The position numbers and the translations under genes are program-made. DNA of 64,000 nucleotides from the NCBI RefSeq assembly GCF_947500995.1, contig NZ_CANMUA010000001.1, positions 558,001 through 622,000 on the forward strand, read 5' to 3'. Within the stretch, counting starts at the first letter, position 1; each line of letters starts with the position of its first letter. This DNA comes from an uncultured Serinicoccus sp. (GTDB lineage Bacteria; Actinomycetota; Actinomycetes; Actinomycetales; Dermatophilaceae). Below the pieces are notes generated by a model. The model had not been told where the DNA came from and did no database searches. It saw nothing but the letters and a program-made list of their open reading frames with translations. This document shows, piece after piece, positions 39,394 to 47,188 of this stretch.

Positions 39394-40857
39394 TCAGACG
39401 CCGAGCAACCCCCGGATCGGGTCGATGCCGAAGTAGACGAGGAAGAGCACGGCCACCAGCCACATGAGCGGGTGCACCTGCTTGGCCTTGCCGCGCACCA
39501 CCTTGAGCAGGACCCACGTGACGAAGCCGGCGCCGATGCCCGCGGTGATGGAGTAGGTGAACGGCATGAAGACGATGGTGAGGAAGGCCGGGAAGGCGAT
39601 CTCGAGGTCGTCCCAGTCGATGCCGACGACCTGCTGCATCATGAGGAAGCCCACGACGACCAGCGCCGGCGTCGCGGCCTCGTGCGGCACGATCGCGACC
39701 AGCGGCGACAGGAAGGTCGTGAGCAGGAAGAGCACGCCGGTGACCACGGAGGCCAGCCCGGTCCGCGCGCCCTCGCCGACCCCCGAGGCGCTCTCGATGT
39801 ATGACGTGTTGCTGCTCACCCCGCCGGCGCCACCGGCGATGGCACCGATGGAGTCGACGACGAGGATCTGCCGGGTCCGGGGCGGGTTGCCCTCCTCGTC
39901 CAGCAGCCCGGCCTCGGCGCCGACCGCGACCATGGTGCCCATGGTGTCGAAGAAGTCGGCCAGCATGAGGGTGAAGACGAGCAGGAACAGCGCCGTGAAC
40001 CCGATGGCCTCGACCGAGCCCAGCAGGCTGAACTGACCCAGCAGCGAGAAGTCCGGAGCGGCCACGACGCTGTCCGGCAGGGCGGGCACCCCCAACCCCC
40101 ACCCGGTGGGGTTGCTGCCGTCGGGGGCCTGCGGCCCGATCTCGAAGACCGCCTCGACGAGGATCGCCAGGAGGGTCCCGCCGACGATGCCGTAGAGGAT
40201 CGCCCCCTGCACCCGCAGGGCCATGAGCGCGGCGATCGCGAAGAGCCCGACGAGGAAGACCACCGTCGGCCAGCCGGCGAGGAAGCCGCCGACGCCGAGC
40301 TCGACCGGGACCGGGCCGCTGGCGGGCCGGCGCACGATCCCGGCGTCGACCAGGCCGATGATGGTGATGAACAGGCCGATGCCGACGCTGATCGCCGTCT
40401 TGAGCTGGGTGGGCACGGCGCGGAAGACCGCCTCCCGGAACCCGGTCAGCACGAGCACGAGGATGATGATGCCCTCGAGCACGACGAGCCCCATCGCGTC
40501 GGCCCAGGTCATCCCGTCCAGGCTCGCGATGCCGTAGGCGACGAAGGCGTTGAGGCCCAGCCCGGTCGCGAGCGCCAGCGGGTAGTTCGCCACCACCCCC
40601 ATGAGCACCGACAGCACCCCCGCGACGAGGGCGGTGCACGCGGCGATGACGGCCAGGTCCCCGCCCGCGAGCAGCTCGCCGGTGCCGTCGGGCACGGTGC
40701 CGATGATGAGCGGGTTGAGCACGACGATGTAGGCCATCGTGAAGAAGGTCGCGAGCCCGCCCCGGAGCTCTCGCGCGAGCGTGGACCCGCGCTGCGAGAT
40801 CTGGAAGAAGCCGTCGAGGGAACCCGGGGAGCGCGTGTCCGGCGCGGTGGTCGACAT
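39394..40857 (-). CDS. AzgA-type purine (guanine/hypoxanthine) permease, NCS2 family
   Basis: 487 residues, about 12-14 transmembrane segments. The motifs ALATGLGLNAFVAYGIA (about 90-106) and SSNTSYIESASGVGEGART (about 340-358) are those of the AzgA branch of nucleobase:cation symporters, which import guanine, hypoxanthine or adenine. ATG 40857 was chosen over an in-frame upstream start because TACGCT ends 7 bases before it (leaderless) and a longer version would overlap the divergent gene. Its promoter shares a -10 box with that gene. Confidence 0.9.
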   Translation of the reverse strand: MSTTAPDTRSPGSLDGFFQISQRGSTLARELRGGLATFFTMAYIVVLNPLIIGTVPDGTGELLAGGDLAVIAACTALVAGVLSVLMGVVANYPLALATGLGLNAFVAYGIASLDGMTWADAMGLVVLEGIIILVLVLTGFREAVFRAVPTQLKTAISVGIGLFITIIGLVDAGIVRRPASGPVPVELGVGGFLAGWPTVVFLVGLFAIAALMALRVQGAILYGIVGGTLLAILVEAVFEIGPQAPDGSNPTGWGLGVPALPDSVVAAPDFSLLGQFSLLGSVEAIGFTALFLLVFTLMLADFFDTMGTMVAVGAEAGLLDEEGNPPRTRQILVVDSIGAIAGGAGGVSSNTSYIESASGVGEGARTGLASVVTGVLFLLTTFLSPLVAIVPHEAATPALVVVGFLMMQQVVGIDWDDLEIAFPAFLTIVFMPFTYSITAGIGAGFVTWVLLKVVRGKAKQVHPLMWLVAVLFLVYFGIDPIRGLLGV

Positions 40858-40863
40858 GCGCGT

Positions 40864-40870
40864 TAGCGTA
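40864..40870. promoter_or_regulatory. Divergent leaderless promoters sharing one -10 box
   Basis: TAGCGTA reads TAGCGT on the plus strand (40864-40869, 6 bases before GTG 40876) and TACGCT on the minus strand (40870-40865, 7 bases before ATG 40857). The two -10 hexamers overlap by five bases in a gap of 18 bases. Confidence 0.65.
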
Positions 40871-40875
40871 GTCGG

Positions 40876-41157
40876 GTGAGCACCGGTCCCCAGCACGCCG
40901 ACGACGACCCCGCCGCGGCCGGCCGCGGCGGACACCTCGCCCCCCTGCAGCCGCCGGAGGTGCCGCTGCGCACGATCACGCTGGTCCGCTGGGGGACCCT
41001 CGCCTGGGGGGTCGTGCTGCTCGTGCTGCTCGTCGTGCCGACGCTGCGCAGCGGCGACCGCGACTGGTGGGTGTGGGTGCCCGTCGCCGGGATCGTCGGT
41101 GGCCTGCTGGGGTATAGCTACCTGCGCCGCGGCAAGGGCAACGCCGCCGCGGCGTGA
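40876..41157 (+). CDS. DUF2530 membrane protein
   Basis: 93 residues: hydrophilic N-terminus, PPEVPLRTITLVRWGTLAWGVVLLVLLVVP as TM1, a DRDWWVWVPVAGIVGGLLGYSYLRR TM2 with the conserved Trp pair and a basic end. This matches DUF2530, a small actinobacterial two-helix protein of unknown role usually located beside the permease, DUF3027 and cold-shock genes, as here. Leaderless start. It converges on the DUF3027 gene with 9 bases between stops. Confidence 0.85.
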   Translation: MSTGPQHADDDPAAAGRGGHLAPLQPPEVPLRTITLVRWGTLAWGVVLLVLLVVPTLRSGDRDWWVWVPVAGIVGGLLGYSYLRRGKGNAAAA

Positions 41158-41166
41158 CTCCGGGGC

Positions 41167-41922
41167 TCAGCGCTCGGTGAAGACGATCTCGGTCTCGTCG
41201 TCGAGCACCGGGGGGTCGATCTCCTCGCTGGGCCGCTGCTCGACGTCGACCTCGCTGTGGGCGCCGCAGCCGAAGTCGAGGGCCACGACGGCACCGTCGG
41301 CCGGCGACCACTCGTTGGCGCAGACGCCGAAGACCGAGCGCAGCGCGCCGGACATGGGGACGAAGTAGCCGCAGGTGCGGCACGGCGCGGGCGCCTTCCG
41401 GGCGCCCTCGCTGGCGGGTCCGTGCTCGCCGTCGTGCCAGCGGGTCGCCGCCGCGTCGCGACCCTCGGGCGAGAGGACGCGGGGGCGACCCAGGCCGAGC
41501 TCCCACAGGGCGACGGCGTCGACGTCCTCCTCGCCGGTGGCCTCGAAGCCGGCCTCCAGCCGCGGGTCGTCCTCGACGAAGGCGGTGCGGTCCCCGGGGC
41601 CGATGTCGCCGGGTGCCAGACGTTCGGCGTACGGCACCCACTCCGGCGCGAGCAGCGCGCCCTCGCCGGGCAGCAGGTGCACCTCGCTGACGGTGGCCTT
41701 GCGCGCCCGCGGGACCCGGGAGAGGGTGACCGCCCAGCGCCAGCCCGGGTAGGCGGAGGCGGAACAGGCGAAGTAGTGCGTCGCCAGCCGCTCGGCCTCC
41801 AGCACCACCTCGAGGTGCTCGCCGACCGTCCCGGGCTCGGCGATCTCGAGAGCGGCGGCGCGGGCGACCTCGACCGCCCCGGTCAGGACGGCATCGCTCT
41901 TCGGGCTCCTCGCGGTGGGCAT
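41167..41922 (-). CDS. DUF3027 family protein
   Basis: 251 residues. HYFACSASAYPGWRWAVTLSRVPR (about 49-72), SEVHLLPGEGALLAPEWVPYAERLAPGD and CRTCGYFVPMSGALRSVFGVCANEWSPADGAVVALDFGCGAHSE match DUF3027, an actinobacterial family of unknown role. Four Cys in the C-terminal part (CxxC, then C and C) suggest a zinc site. ATG 41922 lies 5 bases after the cold-shock gene stop, so they are one operon; the pairing is conserved in actinobacteria. Confidence 0.88.
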   Translation of the reverse strand: MPTARSPKSDAVLTGAVEVARAAALEIAEPGTVGEHLEVVLEAERLATHYFACSASAYPGWRWAVTLSRVPRARKATVSEVHLLPGEGALLAPEWVPYAERLAPGDIGPGDRTAFVEDDPRLEAGFEATGEEDVDAVALWELGLGRPRVLSPEGRDAAATRWHDGEHGPASEGARKAPAPCRTCGYFVPMSGALRSVFGVCANEWSPADGAVVALDFGCGAHSEVDVEQRPSEEIDPPVLDDETEIVFTER

Positions 41923-41927
41923 CCGGG

Positions 41928-42329
41928 TTACTTCCCCGCCTCGAACTGGTCGGCGACCGCGCGCAGCGCCTTCGCCATGGCCGTGCCGTGCGGGCGGTCG
42001 GGGTAGTGACCCCGGCGCAGCGAGGTGGAGGCCTGGTCCAGCAGGGTGATGAGGTCCTCGACGACGACCACCATCTCCTCGGCCGGCTTGCGGTCCCGCA
42101 TCGACAATCCGCGGGAGACCGAGGGCGCCGGGTCCATGAGCCGCACGTGCAGCGCCTGGTCGCCGCGCTTGCCGGCGACGATGTCGAACTCGACCTTGCT
42201 GCCGCGCTCCAGCGCACCGACGCCGTCGGGCAGCGCGGAGCGGGGTACGTAGACGTCGTGGCCCTCGTCGCTGGACAGGAAGCCGAAGCCCTTGTCCTCG
42301 TCGAAGAACCTGACCTTGCCGGTGGGCAC
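41928..42329 (-). CDS. Cold shock domain protein with C-terminal extension
   Basis: 133 residues. The first ~65 are a cold shock domain: VPTGKVRFFDEDKGFGFLSSDEG has the RNP1 motif KGFGF, and HDVYVPRSAL replaces the usual VFVHxS RNP2. A further ~65 residues (MRDRKPAEEMVVVVEDLITLLDQASTSLRRG...) form a helical tail not found in CspA. It should bind single-stranded RNA/DNA. GTG 42329 was chosen by the domain start, with TGAGG upstream. Operon with DUF3027. Confidence 0.9.
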   Translation of the reverse strand: MPTGKVRFFDEDKGFGFLSSDEGHDVYVPRSALPDGVGALERGSKVEFDIVAGKRGDQALHVRLMDPAPSVSRGLSMRDRKPAEEMVVVVEDLITLLDQASTSLRRGHYPDRPHGTAMAKALRAVADQFEAGK

Positions 42330-42420
42330 GGAGAACCTCACGAAGGGTGTGGGGGATGAACGGGGTCCACCGAGGATATCCCGCACGAGGGCGCGGGTCG
42401 AATGGCTTCCCCGGGGCAGA

Positions 42421-42460
42421 CCTCACCCCCGGTGCCGGATGGGCGGCACCGGGGGTGAGG
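42421..42460 (-). terminator. 16-bp hairpin terminator after amt
   Basis: Exact arms CCTCACCCCCGGTGCC (42421-42436) and GGCACCGGGGGTGAGG (42445-42460) with an 8-base loop, 24 bases beyond the amt stop. Confidence 0.85.
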
Positions 42461-42484
42461 CGACTCGCGTGTCGCCCCGAGCGA

Positions 42485-43750
42485 CTAGACGCGGGCCTCC
42501 TCAGCGATGGGGTCGTAGGAGGCATCCCCCTCACTGAAGGCATAGGCGGACTCGCTGTGCTCGGACAGGTCGATGCCGCGCTCCTCGTCCTCCGGGCTGA
42601 CCCGGAAGCCGATGGTCTTGGCGATGACGAGGGCGATGACCGTCGTCATGACACCCGTGTAGAGCAGCGTGAAGACGGTGGCCACGACCTGGGCGACCAT
42701 CTGGTCCATGCCGCCACCGTAGAACAGGCCGCCGCCCTCGCCCTCGACCGGCAGGGCCACGAAGCCGATCATGACGGTGCCGATGATGCCGGCGACGAGG
42801 TGGACGCCCACCACGTCGAGCGCGTCGTCGTAGCCGAACTTGTACTTCAGGCCGACGGCGAGCGCCGAGCCGATCCCGGCGACCACGCCGAGGAGCAGGG
42901 CGCCCAGCGGGGAGACGCTGGCGCAGGCCGGGGTGATGGCGACCAGACCGGCGACGACACCGGAGGCCGCACCGATCGAGGTGGCGTGGCCGTCACGGAC
43001 CTTCTCGGTGACCAGCCAGGCGAGCATCGCCGCGGCCGGGGCGGCCAGGGTGTTGACCCAGATGAGGCCGGCCTCCTCGGCGGAGCCCGCGGCGCCGCCG
43101 TTGAAGCCGAACCACCCGAACCACAGCAGGGCGGTGCCGATCATGACCAGGGGGATGTTGTGCGCCTTGTGGAAACCCTTGGCGAAGCCGGCGCGCGAGC
43201 CGATGACGTAGACGAGGACGAGCGCGGCCAGCCCGGCGTTGATGTGGACGACCAGGCCGCCGGCGAAGTCGATGGCCTCGCCGAAGGTGCTGCCGATCCA
43301 GCCGTCGGCCGAGAGCAGGCCGCCGCCCCAGACCATGAAGGCCAGGGGGCAGTAGACCAGGGTGACCCAGACGGGCACGAAGACCGTCCAGGACGCGAAG
43401 CGGGTGCGGTCGGCGATGGCGCCGGAGATGAGGGCGACCGTGATGATCGCGAAGGTGGCGCCGAAGCCGATGCCGATGAGGTCGCTGGTGCCGACCGCGC
43501 CGGTCAGGCCGAAGTCACCGGCCGGGTTGCCGACGATGCCCCCGAGCAGCGGCGGGGCCGAGCTCATGCCGTAGCCCCACAGGACCCAGATGACGCCGAC
43601 CAGACCGATGGAGATGAAGGACATCATCACCATGTTGAGCGCGGCCTTGGCCCGGGCCATGCCGCCGTAGAAGAACGCGAGACCGGGGGTCATGAGCAGC
43701 ACGAGCGCCGCGGACACCATGACCCAGACATCGCTTGTCGAGAGTTCCAT
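42485..43750 (-). CDS. amt: Ammonium transporter Amt
   Basis: 421 residues, 11 transmembrane helices. GLAFFYGGMARAKAALNMVMMS (about 23-44), the signature DFAGGLVVHINAGLAALV (about 161-178), the pore His in KAHNIPLVMIGTALLWFGWFGFNGG and a second His in DVVGVHLVAGIIG are all present. The tail holds an acidic stretch and SPEDEERGIDLSEHSESAYAF. It imports ammonium under nitrogen limitation. No glnK/glnD follows, unlike in many actinobacteria. A GlnR-like site lies about 150 bases upstream. Confidence 0.95.
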   Translation of the reverse strand: MELSTSDVWVMVSAALVLLMTPGLAFFYGGMARAKAALNMVMMSFISIGLVGVIWVLWGYGMSSAPPLLGGIVGNPAGDFGLTGAVGTSDLIGIGFGATFAIITVALISGAIADRTRFASWTVFVPVWVTLVYCPLAFMVWGGGLLSADGWIGSTFGEAIDFAGGLVVHINAGLAALVLVYVIGSRAGFAKGFHKAHNIPLVMIGTALLWFGWFGFNGGAAGSAEEAGLIWVNTLAAPAAAMLAWLVTEKVRDGHATSIGAASGVVAGLVAITPACASVSPLGALLLGVVAGIGSALAVGLKYKFGYDDALDVVGVHLVAGIIGTVMIGFVALPVEGEGGGLFYGGGMDQMVAQVVATVFTLLYTGVMTTVIALVIAKTIGFRVSPEDEERGIDLSEHSESAYAFSEGDASYDPIAEEARV

Positions 43751-43894
43751 CGTTGTGCCTCCAGTGAGTGGTGCGGACGAGTGACCTCCCTGGGGTCACG
43801 TCGTCGGGGTGGGAGGTCACGTCGCTGTGGGCACCAGTCAAGACCGGCCATGTTTCAGGACCAGGCGCATCCGCGTAACAAGTGTGTTGCCGAT

Positions 43895-43910
43895 GTTTCC
43901 GTCGCGTAAA
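43895..43910 (-). promoter_or_regulatory. Putative GlnR-binding half-site upstream of amt
   Basis: On the minus strand TTTAC (43910-43906), six bases, GAAAC (43899-43895) matches the GTnAC-n6-GAAAC half of the actinobacterial GlnR consensus. A GTTAC follows at 43879-43875 and a GAAAC about 18 bases further, but their spacing departs from the full consensus. Nitrogen control of amt by GlnR is well known in the group. Confidence 0.5.
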
Positions 43911-43939
43911 TCTTTCGCCGCCACCGCGGGGTCCGGCCC

Positions 43940-44956
43940 TCAGGGGGACTGGAGCAGGGCGTGCGCGCGGGTCAGCCGGGCGCGCCACCAGGCCTCGCGC
44001 TCCGCGCCCCCCCGGTATGCCGTGAGCGCGGCCGGGTCGACCGCGTCCCGGGCCGCGTCGGCCCGGAGCACGGTGAGCCCTCCCCCCGCCGGCACGAGCG
44101 GCTCGGCGACGACGTCGGCGGCGAGCAGGGCCCCGGTGCCCAGGCCGCAGTCGTGCTCCAGGACGGGCAGCGCCGCGGCGAGCCGCACCCCCAGGGCCAG
44201 CCCCACCGAGGTGTCCAGGGCGGAGGAGACGACGGCGGGGAGGCCGGCCTGCTCGATGACGGCCAGCGCCCGCGCGACGCCGCCCAGCGGCGCCGCCTTG
44301 ACCACCACCAGGTCGGCCGCCCCCCGGCGGGCGACCTCCACCGGGTCCTCGGCACGGCGCACCGACTCGTCCGCGGCCACGGGGACGTCGACCCCGGCCC
44401 GCGCCAGCGCCAGCCGGAGGGCGGCCAGCTCCGGCACGGTGGCGCACGGCTGCTCGGCATACTCCAGCCCCAGCGGCGCGAGGGCGGTGAGGGCCCGCAC
44501 GGCGTCGTCCACCGACCAGGCGCCGTTGGCGTCGACGCGGATCCGCGCGGCCGGGCCGAGGACGCGCCGCACCTCGCGGACCCGCCCGAGGTCGTCGGCG
44601 AGCGACTGCCTGGCCTCCGCCACCTTGACCTTGGCGGTCCGCCGCGCGTCGTACCGCGCGAGCACCCCTTCGACCTCACCCGCGGCGACCGCCGGCACCG
44701 TCGCGTTGACCCCGACCGTGTCGCGCACCGGGTCCGGCAGCCCGCCCCACCCGGCCTCCACCGCGGCCTCGAGCCAGCGCGCGGCGTCCGCGTCGGCGTA
44801 CTCGGTGAACGGCGCCCACTCGGCCCACCCGCGCGGCCCCCGCAGCAGCACCGCCTCCCGCTCGGTCACCCCGCGGAAGCGCACCCGCAGCGGCAGGGTC
44901 ACCACGTGCGCGGAGGCCAGCAGCTCGTCGAGGTCGGGGGTCGGCGTCGGGGGCAC
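43940..44956 (-). CDS. menC: o-Succinylbenzoate synthase
   Basis: 338 residues, enolase superfamily. It dehydrates SHCHC to o-succinylbenzoate in menaquinone synthesis. The motifs are VGVNATVPAV (about 96-105), the catalytic Lys in KVKVAE, metal ligands in RVDANGAW, EYAEQP and VAADES, and the second Lys in VVVKAAPLGG. GTG 44956 follows TACCCT by 6 bases (leaderless), which settled the start against longer frames. Divergent from the VOC and menB genes. Confidence 0.93.
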   Translation of the reverse strand: MPPTPTPDLDELLASAHVVTLPLRVRFRGVTEREAVLLRGPRGWAEWAPFTEYADADAARWLEAAVEAGWGGLPDPVRDTVGVNATVPAVAAGEVEGVLARYDARRTAKVKVAEARQSLADDLGRVREVRRVLGPAARIRVDANGAWSVDDAVRALTALAPLGLEYAEQPCATVPELAALRLALARAGVDVPVAADESVRRAEDPVEVARRGAADLVVVKAAPLGGVARALAVIEQAGLPAVVSSALDTSVGLALGVRLAAALPVLEHDCGLGTGALLAADVVAEPLVPAGGGLTVLRADAARDAVDPAALTAYRGGAEREAWWRARLTRAHALLQSP

Positions 44957-45053
44957 CGCCCCAGGGTAGGCGGGCCCCGGAGATCCGCCTCGCGGACGCC
45001 CGCTGACCGGGTCGCGGAGCACACTGGGGACCTCGATCGAGAGAGGACGCCCC

Positions 45054-45464
45054 ATGGCACTGAAGTGGTACACCGTCGTCGTCGACTGCGCGGACCCCCA
45101 GGCGCAGGCCCGCTGGTGGGCCGAGGCGCTCGACTGGCTCGTGGTCTACGACACCCCGGACGAAGCGGTGGCCGTCCCCCGCCAGGCGATGGAGGCGCCG
45201 CAGCACGAGCCGGACCTCGACGCCTGGATGCAGCGCGGGCAGGGTCTGGTCTTCGTGCCGGTGCCGGAGGGCAAGGAGGTCAAGAACCGCCTCCACATCG
45301 ACCTCGCCCCGCACACCAGCCAGGACCGCGACGCCGAGATCCAGCGGCTGCTCGACCTGGGTGCGACCCGCGTGGACGTGGGTCAGACCGAGGAGCACAC
45401 CTGGACGGTGCTGGCCGACCCCGAGGGCAACGAGTTCTGCGTGCTGTCGACCCGCGACGGCTGA
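45054..45464 (+). CDS. VOC family (glyoxalase-like) protein
   Basis: 136 residues with a glyoxalase/bleomycin-resistance fold: KWYTVVVDCADPQAQARWWAEALDW at the start, LHIDLAPHTSQDRDAEIQRLLDLGATRVDVG in the second half, and the metal-type end VLADPEGNEFCVLS. Likely the actinobacterial PF18029-like branch; substrate unknown. ATG 45054 has a GAGAGGA ribosome site. It lies between menC and menB. Confidence 0.88.
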   Translation: MALKWYTVVVDCADPQAQARWWAEALDWLVVYDTPDEAVAVPRQAMEAPQHEPDLDAWMQRGQGLVFVPVPEGKEVKNRLHIDLAPHTSQDRDAEIQRLLDLGATRVDVGQTEEHTWTVLADPEGNEFCVLSTRDG

Positions 45465-45504
45465 CCGCCCGGACCGGCCCCGCCCACCGCCTAGGCTGGC
45501 CCGC

Positions 45505-46446
45505 GTGAGCGAACAGAGCACCACGGCAGGCCACCCCTTCGACCCCGACCAGTGGGAGCCGGTCGAGGGCTTCGACCTCACCGACCTCACCTACCACCGG
45601 CACCGCGAGCTGGGCTGCGTCCGCATCGCCTTCGACCGCCCGGAGGTCCGCAACGCCTTCCGCCCGCACACCGTCGACGAGCTCTACCGCGCCCTCGACC
45701 ACGCCCGGATGACCCCGGACGTCGGCGTGGTCCTGCTCACCGGCAACGGACCCTCGCCCAAGGACGGGGGCTGGGCGTTCTGCTCCGGCGGCGACCAGCG
45801 CATCCGCGGCCGCAGCGGCTACCAGTACTCCTCCTCCCCCGACGCCGACCCCACCCGCGGCGGGGTGGACGAGGCCCGGGTCCGGGCCGAGGGCGGGCGG
45901 CTGCACATCCTGGAGGTCCAGCGGCTCATCCGCACCATGCCCAAGGTCGTCGTGGCGGTGGTCGGCGGGTGGGCGGCCGGGGGCGGGCACAGCCTGCACG
46001 TCGTCTGCGACCTCACGATCGCCTCCCGCCAGCACGCGCGGTTCAAGCAGACCGACGCCGACGTCGGCAGCTTCGACGCCGGCTACGGCTCGGCATACCT
46101 CGCCAAGATGGTGGGGCAGAAGAACGCCCGCGAGATCTTCTTCCTCGGCCGCGCCTACGACGCCGAGCAGATGCAGCGGATGGGGGCGGTCAACATCGTC
46201 GCCGACCACGCCGACCTCGAGACCGAGGCGGTGCAGGCGGCCCGCGAGATCCTCGGCAAGAGCCCGACCGCGCAGCGGATGCTGAAGTTCGCGCTCAACC
46301 TCACCGACGACGGCCTCATGGGCCAGCAGGTCTTCGCCGGCGAGGCGACCCGGCTCGCCTACATGACCGACGAGGCCGTCGAGGGCCGCGACTCCTTCCT
46401 GGAGAAGCGCGCCCCGGACTGGCGCGCCTACCCCTGGTACTTCTGA
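45505..46446 (+). CDS. menB: 1,4-Dihydroxy-2-naphthoyl-CoA synthase
   Basis: 313 residues, crotonase fold. It cyclises o-succinylbenzoyl-CoA. Visible: RPEVRNAFRPHTVDEL (about 49-64), FCSGGDQRIRG (oxyanion hole), VVGGWAAGGGHSLHVVCDL, TDADVGSFDAGYGSAYLAK with the catalytic Asp region and the C-terminal DWRAYPWYF typical of MenB. GTG 45505 follows TAGGCT by 7 bases (leaderless). It heads the plus-strand menaquinone block. Confidence 0.95.
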   Translation: MSEQSTTAGHPFDPDQWEPVEGFDLTDLTYHRHRELGCVRIAFDRPEVRNAFRPHTVDELYRALDHARMTPDVGVVLLTGNGPSPKDGGWAFCSGGDQRIRGRSGYQYSSSPDADPTRGGVDEARVRAEGGRLHILEVQRLIRTMPKVVVAVVGGWAAGGGHSLHVVCDLTIASRQHARFKQTDADVGSFDAGYGSAYLAKMVGQKNAREIFFLGRAYDAEQMQRMGAVNIVADHADLETEAVQAAREILGKSPTAQRMLKFALNLTDDGLMGQQVFAGEATRLAYMTDEAVEGRDSFLEKRAPDWRAYPWYF

Positions 46447-46561
46447 GCGGCCCGCACCCGGGGCGGTCCGTACCCCCGGCTGCCGCACCCCGGGGGCCGG
46501 CGCCCCACCGTGAGAGGATGACGGGGCCGATCACGGCCGCGACCAGGGAGGACCTTCCGCG

Positions 46562-47188
46562 ATGCGACGCCCACTCATGGCCCTGCTGGCCGCCCCCGCC
46601 CTGTTCCTCGCCGCCTGCGACGGCGGCGCGGAGGTCGTCGAGACCACCGGCGGGACCTCCGCGGAGGGCACGGACGACGCGGCCCTGACCAGCGGGGCAG
46701 GCGCCTCCGACGAGACCGCCGCCACCGACGACGCGGCGGTGACCAGCGCCGCGCCCGACGGGGTCGAGGGCGGCGAGGAGGGGCAGGCCGCCGCCGACCG
46801 CGCCAAGGAGTTCCTGCTCGCCCTGGTCGACGCGGACCCGGCGGCCTGCGGCCTCATGCTCTCCTTCACCGACACCAGCCGGCCGATGTCCGAGGTGCCC
46901 GAGGACCTCGAGCTCTGCGAGGAGCAGCTGCCCGAGACCATGTCGGCCGCCGTCGAGGCCCAGGGCCTCGGCGAGGAGGGCCGGGACATCCTCGGCGCCA
47001 TGCAGCTACGGGGTGCCGAGATCGGCGCCGAGGGCGACACGGCCGTCATCGACGAGGACAACTACTCCGAGCTCTTCGCCGAGTCGATGGGGGACTCGAC
47101 CATCACCCTGGTCCGGATCGACGGCGAGTGGTTCATCGACGTCGAGCGCTTCCTGCAGACCCCCGAGCCCGGTGACGGCGGACGCTGA
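46562..47188 (+). CDS. Putative lipoprotein between menB and menE
   Basis: 208 residues. The signal MRRPLMALLAAPALFLAAC ends in a lipobox (LAAC, Cys19), followed by an acidic Thr/Ser/Gly-rich linker (about 20-75) and a compact C-terminal domain AKEFLLALVDADPAACGLML...TITLVRIDGEWFIDVERFLQ, resembling DUF4878/NTF2-like lipoproteins. Two further Cys may form a disulfide. A strong GGGAGGA ribosome site precedes the ATG. The 3' end overlaps menE by 17 bases. Function unknown. Confidence 0.8.
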   Translation: MRRPLMALLAAPALFLAACDGGAEVVETTGGTSAEGTDDAALTSGAGASDETAATDDAAVTSAAPDGVEGGEEGQAAADRAKEFLLALVDADPAACGLMLSFTDTSRPMSEVPEDLELCEEQLPETMSAAVEAQGLGEEGRDILGAMQLRGAEIGAEGDTAVIDEDNYSELFAESMGDSTITLVRIDGEWFIDVERFLQTPEPGDGGR

